Positions 9,218 through 18,928 of a DNA stretch of 64,000 nt are shown here, in pieces. The DNA lies in the NCBI GenBank assembly GCA_017449525.1, contig JAFTFL010000017.1, positions 1-64,000 of the forward strand. Direction: 5' to 3'. A program made the translations under genes and the position numbers. This stretch comes from Bacteroidales bacterium (GTDB lineage: Bacteria; Bacteroidota; Bacteroidia; Bacteroidales; P3). The notes under the pieces were generated by a model. The model saw only the letters and a list, made by a program, of their open reading frames with translations. It had not been told where the DNA came from and did not search any database. The first letter of the stretch is position 1; each line of letters begins with the position of its first letter.

Positions 9218-9582
9218 TAATGCCGTTTGAATGGTTTTTAAGCAGCCTTCACAAGCATCATATCTTCGTATTTTAGCACAACGCCACTGACATGCTGTCG
9301 ATAGACTTTTGCGCCTTCGAAGGGGGGTGCCGTGGAAGTCGTTTTTGGCTATCCATTCGGCCAGTTCTACAATGGTTGATTTGCTACTGGTGAAGAAGAC
9401 AAACTTTGTCCCTTGCAAGCATTTCAGCACATCGAGGTAGTCTGACGGCCTCCAGTAGTCGCTGTTCGCTCCATAAAGTCGCGGGCCGCAGCAGGTATAT
9501 GTGCCGCAGTCGGTAGAGAGATACGGCGGGTCGAGGATAAACACCACATCAGGAACAAGGCGGTATTGCTCGAACAGGCGGG

Positions 9583-9609
9583 GTTGTCGGCCGAGCCGAC
9601 GGCATACCA
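9583..9609 (-). repeat. Mini-element, 27-nt B type
   Basis: The coding strand reads TGGTATGCC then GTCGGCTCGGCCGACAAC, that is W-Y-A-V-G-S-A-D-N, in frame after the VVSMD codons. GTCGGC and GCCGAC flank a CGA loop on the plus strand, giving a 6-bp hairpin. A small indel just after it shifts the frame into RLFEQYRLVPD. Confidence 0.75.
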
Positions 9610-9675
9610 GTCCATAGACACCACCTCGACACCCTCAAGGTAGCCGTCGGCATTATAGTCGTCCTTGCGCACCCG

Positions 9676-9705
9676 GTTCGCTCATCAAGCTCGCGGGGCA
9701 TACCA
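9676..9705 (-). repeat. Mini-element, 30-nt A type
   Basis: The coding strand reads TGGTATGCCCCGCGAGC then TTGATGAGCGAAC. It is in frame between KETFY and RVRKDDY and contributes W-Y-A-P-R-A-stop-stop-A-N. It is identical to 27796-27825 in an unrelated gene. Confidence 0.8.
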
Positions 9706-9747
9706 GTAGAATGTCTCTTTGCAGAACTCCTCGAAGCTGTGGACGTA

Positions 9748-9774
9748 GTTGTCGGCCGAGCCGACGGCACACCA
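9748..9774 (-). repeat. Mini-element, 27-nt B type (second copy)
   Basis: The coding strand gives W-C-A-V-G-S-A-D-N, in frame between LLFTM and YVHSFEEF. It differs from 9583-9609 by one base (TGGTGTGCC for TGGTATGCC). Confidence 0.75.
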
Positions 9775-9789
9775 CATAGTGAAGAGCAG

Positions 9790-9819
9790 GTTCGCTCGTC
9801 AAGCTCGCGGGGCTTACCA
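9790..9819 (-). repeat. Mini-element, 30-nt A type (variant)
   Basis: In frame between FSLSS and LLFTM. The coding strand gives W-stop-A-P-R-A-stop-R-A-N, differing from the 9676 copy by two substitutions (TAA for TAT, CGA for TGA). Confidence 0.75.
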
Positions 9820-10008
9820 GCTCGACAGCGAGAACCAGTCCACAAAGCCACTCTTATGCCACCGTACCACCTCGGCTATCACCTGCGAGCGCACAGGTTC
9901 GTCGATGCGTGATTTGGGCGATATGGTGGCCACGATGGGACGCAAGGCTCGGAGCATTTCGTTGGTGCGCCCGATATGTTCCAGACGCTTGCTGTAGTGG
10001 TCGAAATC

Positions 10009-10065
10009 GTTGCTCACTTCATTTAATTGAATTAAGCGGTGTTCGCAGCCTTCGGCAGTACACCA
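10009..10065 (-). repeat. Possible longer mini-element in the methylase
   Basis: Between the RVVY and NDFDHYSKRL codons there are 46 extra bases. The block starts with TGGTGTACTGCCGAAGGC and ends with AAC, resembling the ends of the 27-30-nt elements but longer and internally different. It shifts the frame. Membership of the same family is an inference from the end similarity. Confidence 0.4.
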
Positions 10066-10212
10066 CCCGGCAGTCGGGACGTGCCTGCTTGATGGTGTGG
10101 CTCACGAGGCCACTGCCACCGAATAAATCAACGAATACAGCCCCTTTCTTCTGCTGCATGGCCATTCCCTCAAGCTGCTTCACAAAGCGGCGTTTCTGCC
10201 CCTGAAAAAATA

Positions 10213-10244
10213 AAAGCCGAGGCCAATGCAGGTCTCGGCTTTTT
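10213..10244. terminator. Terminator downstream of the unknown gene at 10269
   Basis: GCCGAG pairs with CTCGGC around GCCAATGCAGGT. The minus strand then reads TTTTATTTTTT, matching the end of the minus-strand gene 24 bases upstream. The plus strand also has a T5 run. Confidence 0.75.
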
Positions 10245-10268
10245 CGTTAACATATCAGTCTTCTGTGT

Positions 10269-11370
10269 TTAAAAGTCAATATCTGCTTTTTTTAACACCA
10301 TATTATCCAAATATTGAAGTAATTTTGCATGATTTTTTCTTCCTCGTTCTGCGAATGAGGCATTCCCCTCATTATTACCGTAGAATCCACTGGCTATTTT
10401 TTTGTTGCAAGTCTCGTTCTGCGTTAACAAAAGTGCTATCAATACGCGATAACGTTGGGCAATCTTGCAAATCTGCAAATTTCATAGCATGCATGGCATC
10501 GCGAGCCGTAAATGAACTCATTCCTCCAAAAAATCCAAAACCCGAATTGAGATTCAGTGCGGACATTACCGTATATTGGAAAGGTTCATGGTACATATGA
10601 AGCAAAAGGAAACGACATCTGTACATATTGATATTTCCGGAATCTTTTTGCAATCCCATGCTAAGGAAAAGATATGAGACACTTGCTATTCGCTGCTGTA
10701 TATCTATGTCATCTATGCGACCAAATGTAAGCAAAGTGAGCAAAGACATACCAACATTCTCATAGTCGCGAACATTTCGAAGCACTTCGGGCGAATACTT
10801 GAATGATGCATAACAATCCACGCTGGACGAATAAGCCCCTCCTTCGTCTCCAGCCTTTAGTTTCTGCATACTTAATATAGCATACTTTTCTACGTCTGTC
10901 ATTTCTACTTTTGTTGTTTCGCTACTCTTGGCAAATGCACTCAAATCAATTTGGGGCAAATCTGCGTCTTCGATATAATATTCTATATCGACATTTCGGT
11001 CATACATGTGGAGGGTACATTGTCTTACAACACACCCTAACAATGTTAATGTTAATCCATAATCAGAGAGGTCAAAATCATCCCAACCAAAAGGTGTCAT
11101 TGCTTTAACTGGATAACCCTTTAACTCAACTTTTTCGTTAGATGTACTTATTACTCTCATTGGCTTTGGGGACATGTTGGGTTTGTTTACATCCAAATTG
11201 TGAATTCTAACGATAAAACCATCACCATCAACCAATTTATAGCCATTACAACCATTAGAATTGGCTTCAATAGTAATCTTTCTTCCACATTTTTGATGTC
11301 CCATTACAGGATTTCCATTTTCATAACGCTGGTGTGCATCCGAGACAAACTCCATGATTGTTTTTCCCAT
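10269..11370 (-). CDS. Hypothetical protein, frameshifted at a T7/A7 run
   Basis: From 11370 the frame encodes about 320 residues (MGKTIMEFVSDAHQRYENGN...). It closes after LQQKNSQWILR, while the clearly matching tail (KKIASGFYGNNEGNASFAER to KADIDF) lies in another frame to 10269. Moving one A in the seven-base run at 10397-10403 joins them into about 365 residues. I recognise no domain. The protein is soluble, with no signal peptide or membrane span and no obvious catalytic motif. It sits at the 3' edge of the defence island, separated from the AlbA_2 gene by 800 bases, and ends in its own terminator. An island cargo role is only a positional guess. Confidence 0.6.
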
Positions 11371-12182
11371 ATTGTTTACACTATTACGTCGTCGTGCGCA
11401 ACTTTTATTCGTTCTGTGCCATCAAACGAGGTTATCAATTAAGAAGCGTGGCACTGGTATGCCAATCCTCTCGTGACGGTCGTAGGAAATAACCTTGAAT
11501 ATGCGGAATTGGGGAACAGTCCATGCTATACACGCGAACCGATACACTATCCTTGCATATTCGCCGAAAGTTTCCTACGTTTTCACGAGCAAGAACGAGC
11601 ATAACGCTTCGTATTTTCAATGGTTTACAATATTTCACTCTTCGTAAACCATAATGCGAAGATAGTAATAATTTCTAATTCAGCGAAAAATATTTGCGAC
11701 GGTGCTGTAATTTATAGCAAGAGCCGTTGTCACGTAAACAACAAGCGACCGCCGGAAGATACCGGGGTCGCTTGCTGCACATGAACAAAAGAAGAGAACG
11801 GCAACAAAACAGTAGAACCCCTATTTTTGAATTGAATATCAGCGTGTTACCTGTAGAATAAACAAAACAGGTAACACTTTGGAAACGAGAGAACTTACAT
11901 GTTCCTACACGTTTTACACAAATCCAAAGAACGCTCTTTCTGAATGCAAAGGTACAAAAGAATCCACAACTGCCCAAACTTTTTTGGACTATTTGCGTCT
12001 CTTAACATCTATTGTTCGCCTTTCCACCAAACATAAGTGCCATAGTCGATAACATTCCCCCCCCCTCTCAGTTACATACCAGTTACATACTATTCACAAT
12101 AGAAAATCCCTTTATTTATCGGCACTTTCAAAAGACACTCATTTATAAAAACATGCCTCCAGTTACACACCAGTTACATACC
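11371..12182. other. 812-bp gene-free region with repeats
   Basis: No credible coding sequence. It holds a hairpin repeat shared with 29514 (11742-11799), a C9 run (12057-12065), and two pairs of the 11-base unit CAGTTACATAC or a variant (12069-12090 and 12160-12181). The second pair abuts the stop of the AlbA_2 gene. Confidence 0.6.
11742..11799 (-). repeat. 58-bp hairpin repeat, copy 1
   Basis: It differs at only three positions from 29514-29571. CAAGCGACC pairs with GGTCGCTTG (9 bp). It lies about 390 bases past the last gene of the defence gene train, so it may act as a distal terminator, though the minus strand lacks a T-run here. Confidence 0.65.
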
Positions 12183-13633
12183 CTATGCCCAGAATGGCAC
12201 ATACCCCTTATTGTTTCGACTTTGGTTCTCCGTCTTCTCCTCCTTGATCTTTCCTGCAATCAAAGTATCCTTTATGATACGTGATGCCATCGGGTAGTTC
12301 TGTTTATCTATTCCAAGACGTTCTCGCAGTGTCAAGTTAGTCATCTTGTCATTGGTGACATACTTTAGGCAAGCGTGCTGATAGCAGGCGTATATGCGTT
12401 CTTGTCTGTCAAGGTCGGCATATTTACGATAAGCAAACAGGGTAACAGTTGTTCGGGCTTCTTGAACGGTGAAACGGAGCGGTGGAAGTTGAAACAACTC
12501 AATAGCCGCCACAGCTTTGTCAAGACCACTACCAAGTTCTTCACAGATGCCTAATCGACGCATCAAGTCTGCTAATGATGAGTTCCTTGAATTGTATTCA
12601 TCAATGAATCTCTCTACACTAATAATCGGTTGACCAGGGTTAGATACATCTATTCGGTCAGTATATATTTCTACCATCGGGAATCCCTTTTCGCTGAAAT
12701 CCTGATGTACCAGCATGTTTGCCACAATCTCTCTGACGGCAATCTCTGGATACATGGTGACCGTAGAACGGAGTGCTTGCCCTATCTCTTCATTGGCGGG
12801 GAGTTGGCTGTTAATCCATTCCACCATCGTCTTGAAACTAATGGCATAGCCAGCATCAAAGGACTGCTCACGAACTATGTCAAGTTTGCTCTTGCCCTTA
12901 TACACAATGACTCGTACCATCTTCCTCCGCAAGTCATCAAAATCAGACAGGCGCTTGGCAAACAATAGAGCACCGAGTTCTGTGATGCTATATCCCACTT
13001 CATCTTGTATCACAATTTTTTCTGCAAGCATACGATCAATGATACCCATAGTGTCTGAAGGCAGAGGTAGTCTCATCATGTCGAAATATGTCTCTGCACT
13101 CAGCAAAGAGAGCACTTGCGTCGCCGTCAACTTTCCCTTGACCACAATTTTCTCTAAAGCTTTCTGTCCACCCTTCCATATTTTCGCCTCCTTTTGTGGG
13201 AAGTCCCTTAACTTTCTCGTTGTAGAGCCAACTCTGACATATTCCTCATGAAGAAAAGACACAGGCTGATTCGTAGCAGCAGGAATCTTTAATACGCAGA
13301 CATGCCCTTTGTCCTCATAATCGAAATCATCGATGATTTCAAAGTCGATGCGAGGATTAAGGCGAGTTGACAGCCACGACTCCAGTTCTTCGTTGCCGAC
13401 TTTCTTCCGTGTTGCATAGAAGTCAGTACCAACAACCTTGAGTGTATCTCATTTATGCCAAATACCATATAGCCGTATGGCATATTGCAAAGGAATACGC
13501 TATTGGAAAGGGCCGAAAGCCGTTCCCCAATTTCCTCTTTTGAGTGGAAATTCTCTTTGAACTCAATCCACTCCGTTTCTTTATTTTTTACCAATAGGCT
13601 GTCAATGAGCCTTTTGAAATCTGTATATTCCAT
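12183..13633 (-). CDS. AlbA_2 (Schlafen-like) DNA/ATP-binding protein, frameshifted
   Basis: The N-terminus has ETEWIEFKENFHSKEEIGER and YGYMVFGI, typical of the AlbA_2/divergent AAA_4 domain. A one-base deletion near 13449 closes that frame. Translation in the neighbouring frame resumes exactly (TLKVVGTDFYATRKK, FLHEEYVRVGS). The C-terminal half carries EIVANMLVHQDFS and IYTDRIDVSNPG, the GHKL-like HATPase_c_4 block of this family. Joined length is about 480 residues, the usual size. Family members are nucleic-acid-binding regulators or RNA-cleaving factors often seen in defence islands. It is the last gene of the minus-strand train starting at 24884, after an 89-base gap. Confidence 0.75.
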
Positions 13634-13722
13634 CTTGTACGTTTGTTAATCTGATTTTATATATAACGCTTGTTGCCTGTCAAATATGATTGCTCCATTT
13701 GTTAATTCTCCAAAATCGTTTG

Positions 13723-14751
13723 TTAATCCATAAAACTTTCGTGTGATTTATACATCATCTCATATTTAGGAGAAGAATAATCAATATACATATCAAATTC
13801 GGCAATACCTTTTGCCTTAGCAATCTCATGCAACTGCTCCTTATTTTCATTGGCAATACGTACTCCGTAATAAATTGCCACAGGTCTGTAATTGATGGAT
13901 GTGATATTTTCCACTAAATAGTTTCTCGTAGAATAATCTACAAGACGCCACTCTTTTTCATATTCCCATTGTTTTGATTTATGCAAAACGCATTTTGTGT
14001 GAGATAGGACATCAGGATTACAACCATTAACACCAAGCATCTTCAAAAAAGCCCATGCCATGTATTGGGATGCGTCATAACGTATATCGTCATATATTAC
14101 TGGATATAACCCGACTCTCTCTTTTATGCCCTTGGTTAATGTCGGGCGCATTTTGTATTCTAATACAAATCCTTTATGATAATCAGCATAATGGCTCCAC
14201 ATTGTGATAGATTTCACTGATTCGCAAAAGCATGCAATAGAAACAAAACGTTTACTTGCTTCTGCCAAAAGAGGGTATAAGAAATCTATCATCTGCATCA
14301 TTTGCCTTTTATATGCAGCAAGAGAATCCTTCTTTTCTTCAAAGTCTATTGCCAATATTTGCTCTTTTATCTTTTCGGCGACACCATTTGGTAATGAGTT
14401 CTTCTCAATATCTGTGAAGTAGTTTCCTTGTTCAAGAAACTTTTGCAATTGAATTAGAACTTTTGATTCCAATAGTGCATCTACATGATTTTTAATACTT
14501 TTAATGTCGTACCTCACCAGAGTGTCGTATGGATCATTAAAAAGGTCTGCCGATACAGCGTAAATGGCATCTTTCTGAAAGGCTTCTATTTGTTTTTCAT
14601 TATATGGCCTGTAACGAAATAGGCTCTGGGGCATCATCTGTATTAACGCATCACAAATAGGCAACACGCTATCATAAAGGACTTTAGGGTCAGTTCCTTC
14701 TTGTATTTGAATTTCTTCAAGCCGTTTTGCAAATTCTTCTCGACTCATCAT
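13723..14751 (-). CDS. DUF2971 family protein
   Basis: 342 residues. Diagnostic DUF2971 features are present: LFRYRPYNEKQ near the N-terminus, a Cys-containing IACFCES segment, MWSHYADYHKGFVLEY in the centre, and KQWEYEKEWRLVDY towards the C-terminus. The molecular function of the family is not established. It is common in phage-defence islands and beside R-M genes. It follows the McrC-like gene after 26 bases, so it is probably in the same transcript, perhaps as an accessory. Confidence 0.85.
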   Translation of the reverse strand: MMSREEFAKRLEEIQIQEGTDPKVLYDSVLPICDALIQMMPQSLFRYRPYNEKQIEAFQKDAIYAVSADLFNDPYDTLVRYDIKSIKNHVDALLESKVLIQLQKFLEQGNYFTDIEKNSLPNGVAEKIKEQILAIDFEEKKDSLAAYKRQMMQMIDFLYPLLAEASKRFVSIACFCESVKSITMWSHYADYHKGFVLEYKMRPTLTKGIKERVGLYPVIYDDIRYDASQYMAWAFLKMLGVNGCNPDVLSHTKCVLHKSKQWEYEKEWRLVDYSTRNYLVENITSINYRPVAIYYGVRIANENKEQLHEIAKAKGIAEFDMYIDYSSPKYEMMYKSHESFMD

Positions 14752-14777
14752 ACGTGTTAATCTCTTAATATGAAAAT

Positions 14778-17000
14778 TTAATATCTTTGTTTATATAACT
14801 TCAAAACATTATTCATGGTAATAAGTTCACCATGACGCATGTTCTGGAAGATATTTATCCATTCATTACCTAATGGTATATATTCACCCAATTTCAGACA
14901 CATCTTACCGTCCTCAATGGTTAATCGTGATATTTTATAGTATCCGTCAATATCACCGCCTACCATCGGAAGGAGGTAAACTGCTTCGAGAATATTCACC
15001 TTGGGCAAGGTTTCCATGACGTATTTCCTTGCCTTATGCTCCAAGAATATCTGGTAATCAGCATCTGTCTTTCTGACTGTAACGGTAAACACATTCTTCG
15101 ATTCAACAGATTTCGGCTGAGTGTCTGTATAATATAGCCCTCTTTGCGGCACACTCACTTCAAGTTGCTCAATGATGCTTTCATCAAGGAGCACTTTGCG
15201 AAGGTGGTTTTCTATGAGCAATCCGCTTTCCTCATTTGGCAGCAAAGGATATGCACCTATATTCACTTCTTCAATGGATTTGAGGAAGTAAGGCAATTGC
15301 TCATCGTGATTTGCTATTTGCTCTAATAGCCGATATTCGTCCATACGCCCAGGAAAGAGGATGTAGCCGCCAATGATTTCTTTGGAGAAACGCCTTTCGC
15401 CACGCTTGCCGTAATAGATAGCGTCGCGGTAGTGGTGCATCGCGTTGATGGTCTCTGGCTTCGGTTCATCTTGCACACTACCCAATGTTGCATCATCATC
15501 GCCACGGACACTATATTTTGCATCATAGAGGTACGTCAACGTAATGTCGCGCCCGTTCTTGTGAATATGCATCACAATATCGGGTTTCTGCTCAGTCGTA
15601 GCAGAGCGCATTTCATGTTCATCGCCTTTCCTATCAAACGAATACTGATAGCCCACTTCGACCAAATCGCCATTCTGCGGATTGGTATAGGTGATATGTC
15701 CGCTGAGTGTCCCGCCGTCAAACAAATCGAAAGCATTCTGCGTATCTTCATGCACATAACGTTCAAGATGTTCCTTATTGTGAACATCAATACCCAAAAC
15801 TTTGCAGACAAGTTGCTTTACCTTCAAGAAGCACCAGAGTTCATAGAGCCGCCAAATAGGTTGTACCCCAACATTTGTATCTCCTTGTATCAGGTCTAAT
15901 CCATTCTGGAGCATAATCCAGTAACGATACACTTGTGAGTAGCCACTACGTTGCTGAAGCACCATGCTTTGTTGGCGGAATCCATCAAAAACACCAATGA
16001 CCTTAAGGAAAGAACTTCTCCTTAATATCTCCAACTCATTATGCTTGTCTTTCAAATTGGCAATCTCGCTATCAGAAGTTCCTACGCTGAGACGTTTCAT
16101 TAGAAGGGAAAGACGCTCGGTTATACGTTGGAGGGTATATTTCACAAATCGGTTCTCCCGTGTATCCAAGGTCGCTTCCGTCTGCTCCGTCCTGTAATAC
16201 TTCCTCAATGCCTGTTCTTCGTCATTCAGTCGGTCGTTGGAGAATCGTTCTGCCAAGGTGGGAGTCCAACCTTTGATGCGTTCGGCTCTTCTGTATTCCT
16301 CATACTGATGCATCTTATTGTGAGGCTGGTGGATGATGAAGCGCACTGCCTGCACATAACTATCCACAATCTGCTTGAACACCGACAGCCAAATCAGTTC
16401 GTTGTTGGCTTCTCGTCCCATCTCAAACTGCTGGAAGGTCAGTGTGAGATAGCGAAAAACTAAATCCCCATATTCCGCCCTTATCTGCTGAATGATGATG
16501 TCAAGGTCGTGTTTTGTGTCAAGTTTAGGCGACAACACATCAAATTCCACCTTGTGTTGGAAATGCTCACCCACCTTGTTTCTATAAGCAAACTCCAAAG
16601 CGAAGTGACCAGGCTGATTCAGAAAATCGAGACTTGCACTGACAATATACTCACCCGATGCGGTTTGCACTGTGTTGAACATTGCCTCCACCTCCTTGTT
16701 AGGGTGGATGATGCGAGGACCTTCTACGGCATCAAAGAACGTCAGCGTAAGGTTATACTTGTGGTCTTCGAAAAACACAGGACGTGCTTGCTGCCAATCT
16801 TCCTCTGCAACATCTTCCACCCTCTGAGTGTCCGCATTATACACCTGCAACTCGCCACCGCTCGCCATCACATAGTTGCAATACCTTTCAGGCGCAAGTT
16901 CCTTGTCTCTCACCTTGAACTTCCGCCACGACATACCTATATCCGTGCTGCTGGCTTGGATGATGTAGACATCATGATATTTGTATTGCAACAATTCCAT
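14778..17000 (-). CDS. McrC-like DUF2357 protein with PD-(D/E)XK nuclease domain
   Basis: 740 residues. The N-terminal half is the DUF2357 type, with FDVLSPKLDT and the long helical stretch ending DTRENRFVKYTLQRI. The C-terminal half has the nuclease core: KPDIVMHIHKNGRDITLTYL followed by YDAKYSV, the D...(D/E)xK arrangement of PDDEXK_7 enzymes. In type IV and related systems such a protein pairs with a McrB-like AAA+ motor as the DNA-cutting subunit. Its start lies 6 bases after the second (TAA) stop of the McrB-like gene, so the two are translationally coupled. Confidence 0.85.
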   Translation of the reverse strand: MELLQYKYHDVYIIQASSTDIGMSWRKFKVRDKELAPERYCNYVMASGGELQVYNADTQRVEDVAEEDWQQARPVFFEDHKYNLTLTFFDAVEGPRIIHPNKEVEAMFNTVQTASGEYIVSASLDFLNQPGHFALEFAYRNKVGEHFQHKVEFDVLSPKLDTKHDLDIIIQQIRAEYGDLVFRYLTLTFQQFEMGREANNELIWLSVFKQIVDSYVQAVRFIIHQPHNKMHQYEEYRRAERIKGWTPTLAERFSNDRLNDEEQALRKYYRTEQTEATLDTRENRFVKYTLQRITERLSLLMKRLSVGTSDSEIANLKDKHNELEILRRSSFLKVIGVFDGFRQQSMVLQQRSGYSQVYRYWIMLQNGLDLIQGDTNVGVQPIWRLYELWCFLKVKQLVCKVLGIDVHNKEHLERYVHEDTQNAFDLFDGGTLSGHITYTNPQNGDLVEVGYQYSFDRKGDEHEMRSATTEQKPDIVMHIHKNGRDITLTYLYDAKYSVRGDDDATLGSVQDEPKPETINAMHHYRDAIYYGKRGERRFSKEIIGGYILFPGRMDEYRLLEQIANHDEQLPYFLKSIEEVNIGAYPLLPNEESGLLIENHLRKVLLDESIIEQLEVSVPQRGLYYTDTQPKSVESKNVFTVTVRKTDADYQIFLEHKARKYVMETLPKVNILEAVYLLPMVGGDIDGYYKISRLTIEDGKMCLKLGEYIPLGNEWINIFQNMRHGELITMNNVLKLYKQRY

Positions 17001-17006
17001 ATGGTG

Positions 17007-18878
17007 TTAGAAGAAATTGGTGTAATAGTTAGCAAGTTTATCATCCATTTCCTTCAACTTCCGAAGGACTTGGTCGTAGATGGAGGTGGCATCGGTGTCC
17101 TCTTCGGGCTTAAAGTGGCTCTCCACAAATATCTTCAAATCTTTCAGCACATTGCTCTTGCCTTTCTGCGTTTCCAATTGCTTCTATTCACCCTGCACAC
17201 GCGGTAGTACCTTTTCTAATAGAATAGCCAGCGTGGCTTCGCCTATCAGCCCTTCTATCTGGTCTGGTTCAGGGAAGCTGGCACGCTCAACCAACGTGCT
17301 CAGATAAAGCACCAACTCATTCTGCACACGGTAACTGACACAAAACGGTGTTTCATTCAGAATACCGTTAATGCTGTCAGCCTCTGCTGTCCCGTCAGAG
17401 TCGCCAAGTAACTGCGGGATGCGTGTGGCTATCACATCCTTGTATTTGGTAAATCGGGCATCGTCCAACACTTCGTAAGCCCGCACAAAATCCGACTTAA
17501 AGGCCTCAAGTGGTATCGGCTCGTCTCTATATTCCAGCAAAGCCTTGCTCTCTGGCGAGAACATTTCCGACATCTTACCGCCATTCATCTCAATGGTAAA
17601 CGCACGGTCTATCACCTTGCGTGAGAACTGATGAGTCGTGTCGTCCATATTCACCGTACCAATCACAAAGAGGTTATCGGGCAGCGTCAGTCCGTTCTCT
17701 TTCAGATAAGTAATGATTTCTGCGTCCTTCTCAGAATACAAAAACTCCATCTTGTACTGCTTGTCGCCTTCAATGATGTCGCCTTCATCCTTCACCAATA
17801 CTTTCTTCTGTAACTCACAGTTGCTGAAGCGGTCTTTGCTCAACAGGTATTGTGTCTGAATCTCGTCACCTACCCTCTTTCTCGTTTCCAATACACTCAG
17901 GTATTCTGCGAAATATTGCTCTACAGGCGCCAGGTTCATTTCGTCCAAACAAAGGAAGAAAGGCACATCCCTATTCTGTGTTGCCTTATATGCAAAACGA
18001 ACAAAGTCGGTCAACTCATATTTTCCCGACAATGCGCTATAATATCCCAACAACTCTGTAGAGTCATGCCAGTTCGGTTTCACCTCCACCAAGCAATAGT
18101 TCCCCGGTGTTGTTCCACCTTCATTCCGCAAACCTCCGTTAGGGCAAGTCATAAATGCCAGTTCCTGTACCTTTTGGCTCTTGCCTGTACCTGAGATTCC
18201 AGCAAGAAGAAGGAAGGGCTTAGTTCGGAGAGCGTCTATATATTTTTGATTGGATATAGTATCTTTAGAGGTCGGTTTGAACAACTCTATATCATCAATA
18301 TTCTTTGCTAGTGGATATGTCTGAGGGCTAGGCAGTACATAATTGAAAAACTTTGCGAAGTCTGGCTCTATCTGAATGATGTCATTCTTAAAATGTTTTG
18401 TTACCAAATCAATTGCAGAAAAGAAAGCTCTTAAATCAGAAAACGAACTTCCAGACATATTTCTGATTGTTTTATTTGCATGGTCATCTAATCCTATTAA
18501 AGGCATTGAAGAACACCAATAATAAGCAATAGGTGCACATCTCAATATGTCCATCCTATTAACAGAATCATGGAAAATATAAACTATCTCTATCTTTGTT
18601 TCCGAAGTGTCGTTGTAGTTTTTGCCTCTTAAAACATTTTTTACACGGCCTACTGCTTTAAACCCTTGTTTCCATTGCGTTGGGATGCCTTTATTGTTAT
18701 CGGATCCTAGCCAAAGAAACGCATAATCGTTATCTCCATAATTATCAGGAACCTGCGTACACTTTACATTAATACTAAACGTCTTTTCTAACACGCCAAC
18801 TTCTGACGAGCAGATTCTCTGTATGTCAGGAATACTATCTTTGCCCAATCGGACGGTAATGAAATTGAATGTTGCCAT
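17007..18878 (-). CDS. McrB-like AAA+ ATPase with an in-frame amber codon near the C-terminus
   Basis: Walker A is GISGTGKS (about residues 227-234) and Walker B FFLCLDEMN (about 307-315). The latter is followed by LAPVEQYFAEYLS and GTVNMDD...SRKVIDRAF, which are McrB-type sensor motifs. The N-terminal ~200 residues are a separate, unrecognised domain with EVE/YTH-like spacing (DYAFLWLGSDNNKGIP) that could read modified bases; that is inference. Translation would stop at TAG (17184-17186), giving 564 residues. The same frame continues for 58 more charged, helical codons (KQLETQKGKSNVLKDLK to NYYTNFF) to TAA at 17007-17009, directly before the McrC-like start. The extension looks like real coding sequence, so the TAG is a nonsense mutation, an error or a readthrough codon. 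Confidence 0.82.
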
Positions 18879-18928
18879 ATTACTATCGATTTCTTGAACT
18901 TAATTTTTCTAATGCGACACGAAGCGGT

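Larger units (their letters stand above)
9238..10215 (-). pseudogene. Phage-type D12 class N6-adenine DNA methylase, multiply interrupted
   Basis: Read on the minus strand, the order of the D12 family is intact. GQKRRFVKQ is at the N-terminus. AVFVDLFGGSGLVSH is the SAM-binding motif I. DFDHYSKRLEHIGRTNEMLR and YVHSFEEFCKETFY follow, then VFILDPPYLSTD (catalytic DPPY) and STIVELAEWIAKNDFHG, ending LVKAA. The frame is broken by four in-frame mini-elements carrying stops or extra codons, a 46-57-base insertion after RVVY, and at least two small indels (near 9580 and 9325). The first few codons are missing at 10215. Such methylases normally protect phage or plasmid DNA; this one is inactive unless decoding bypasses the elements. 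Confidence 0.8.
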
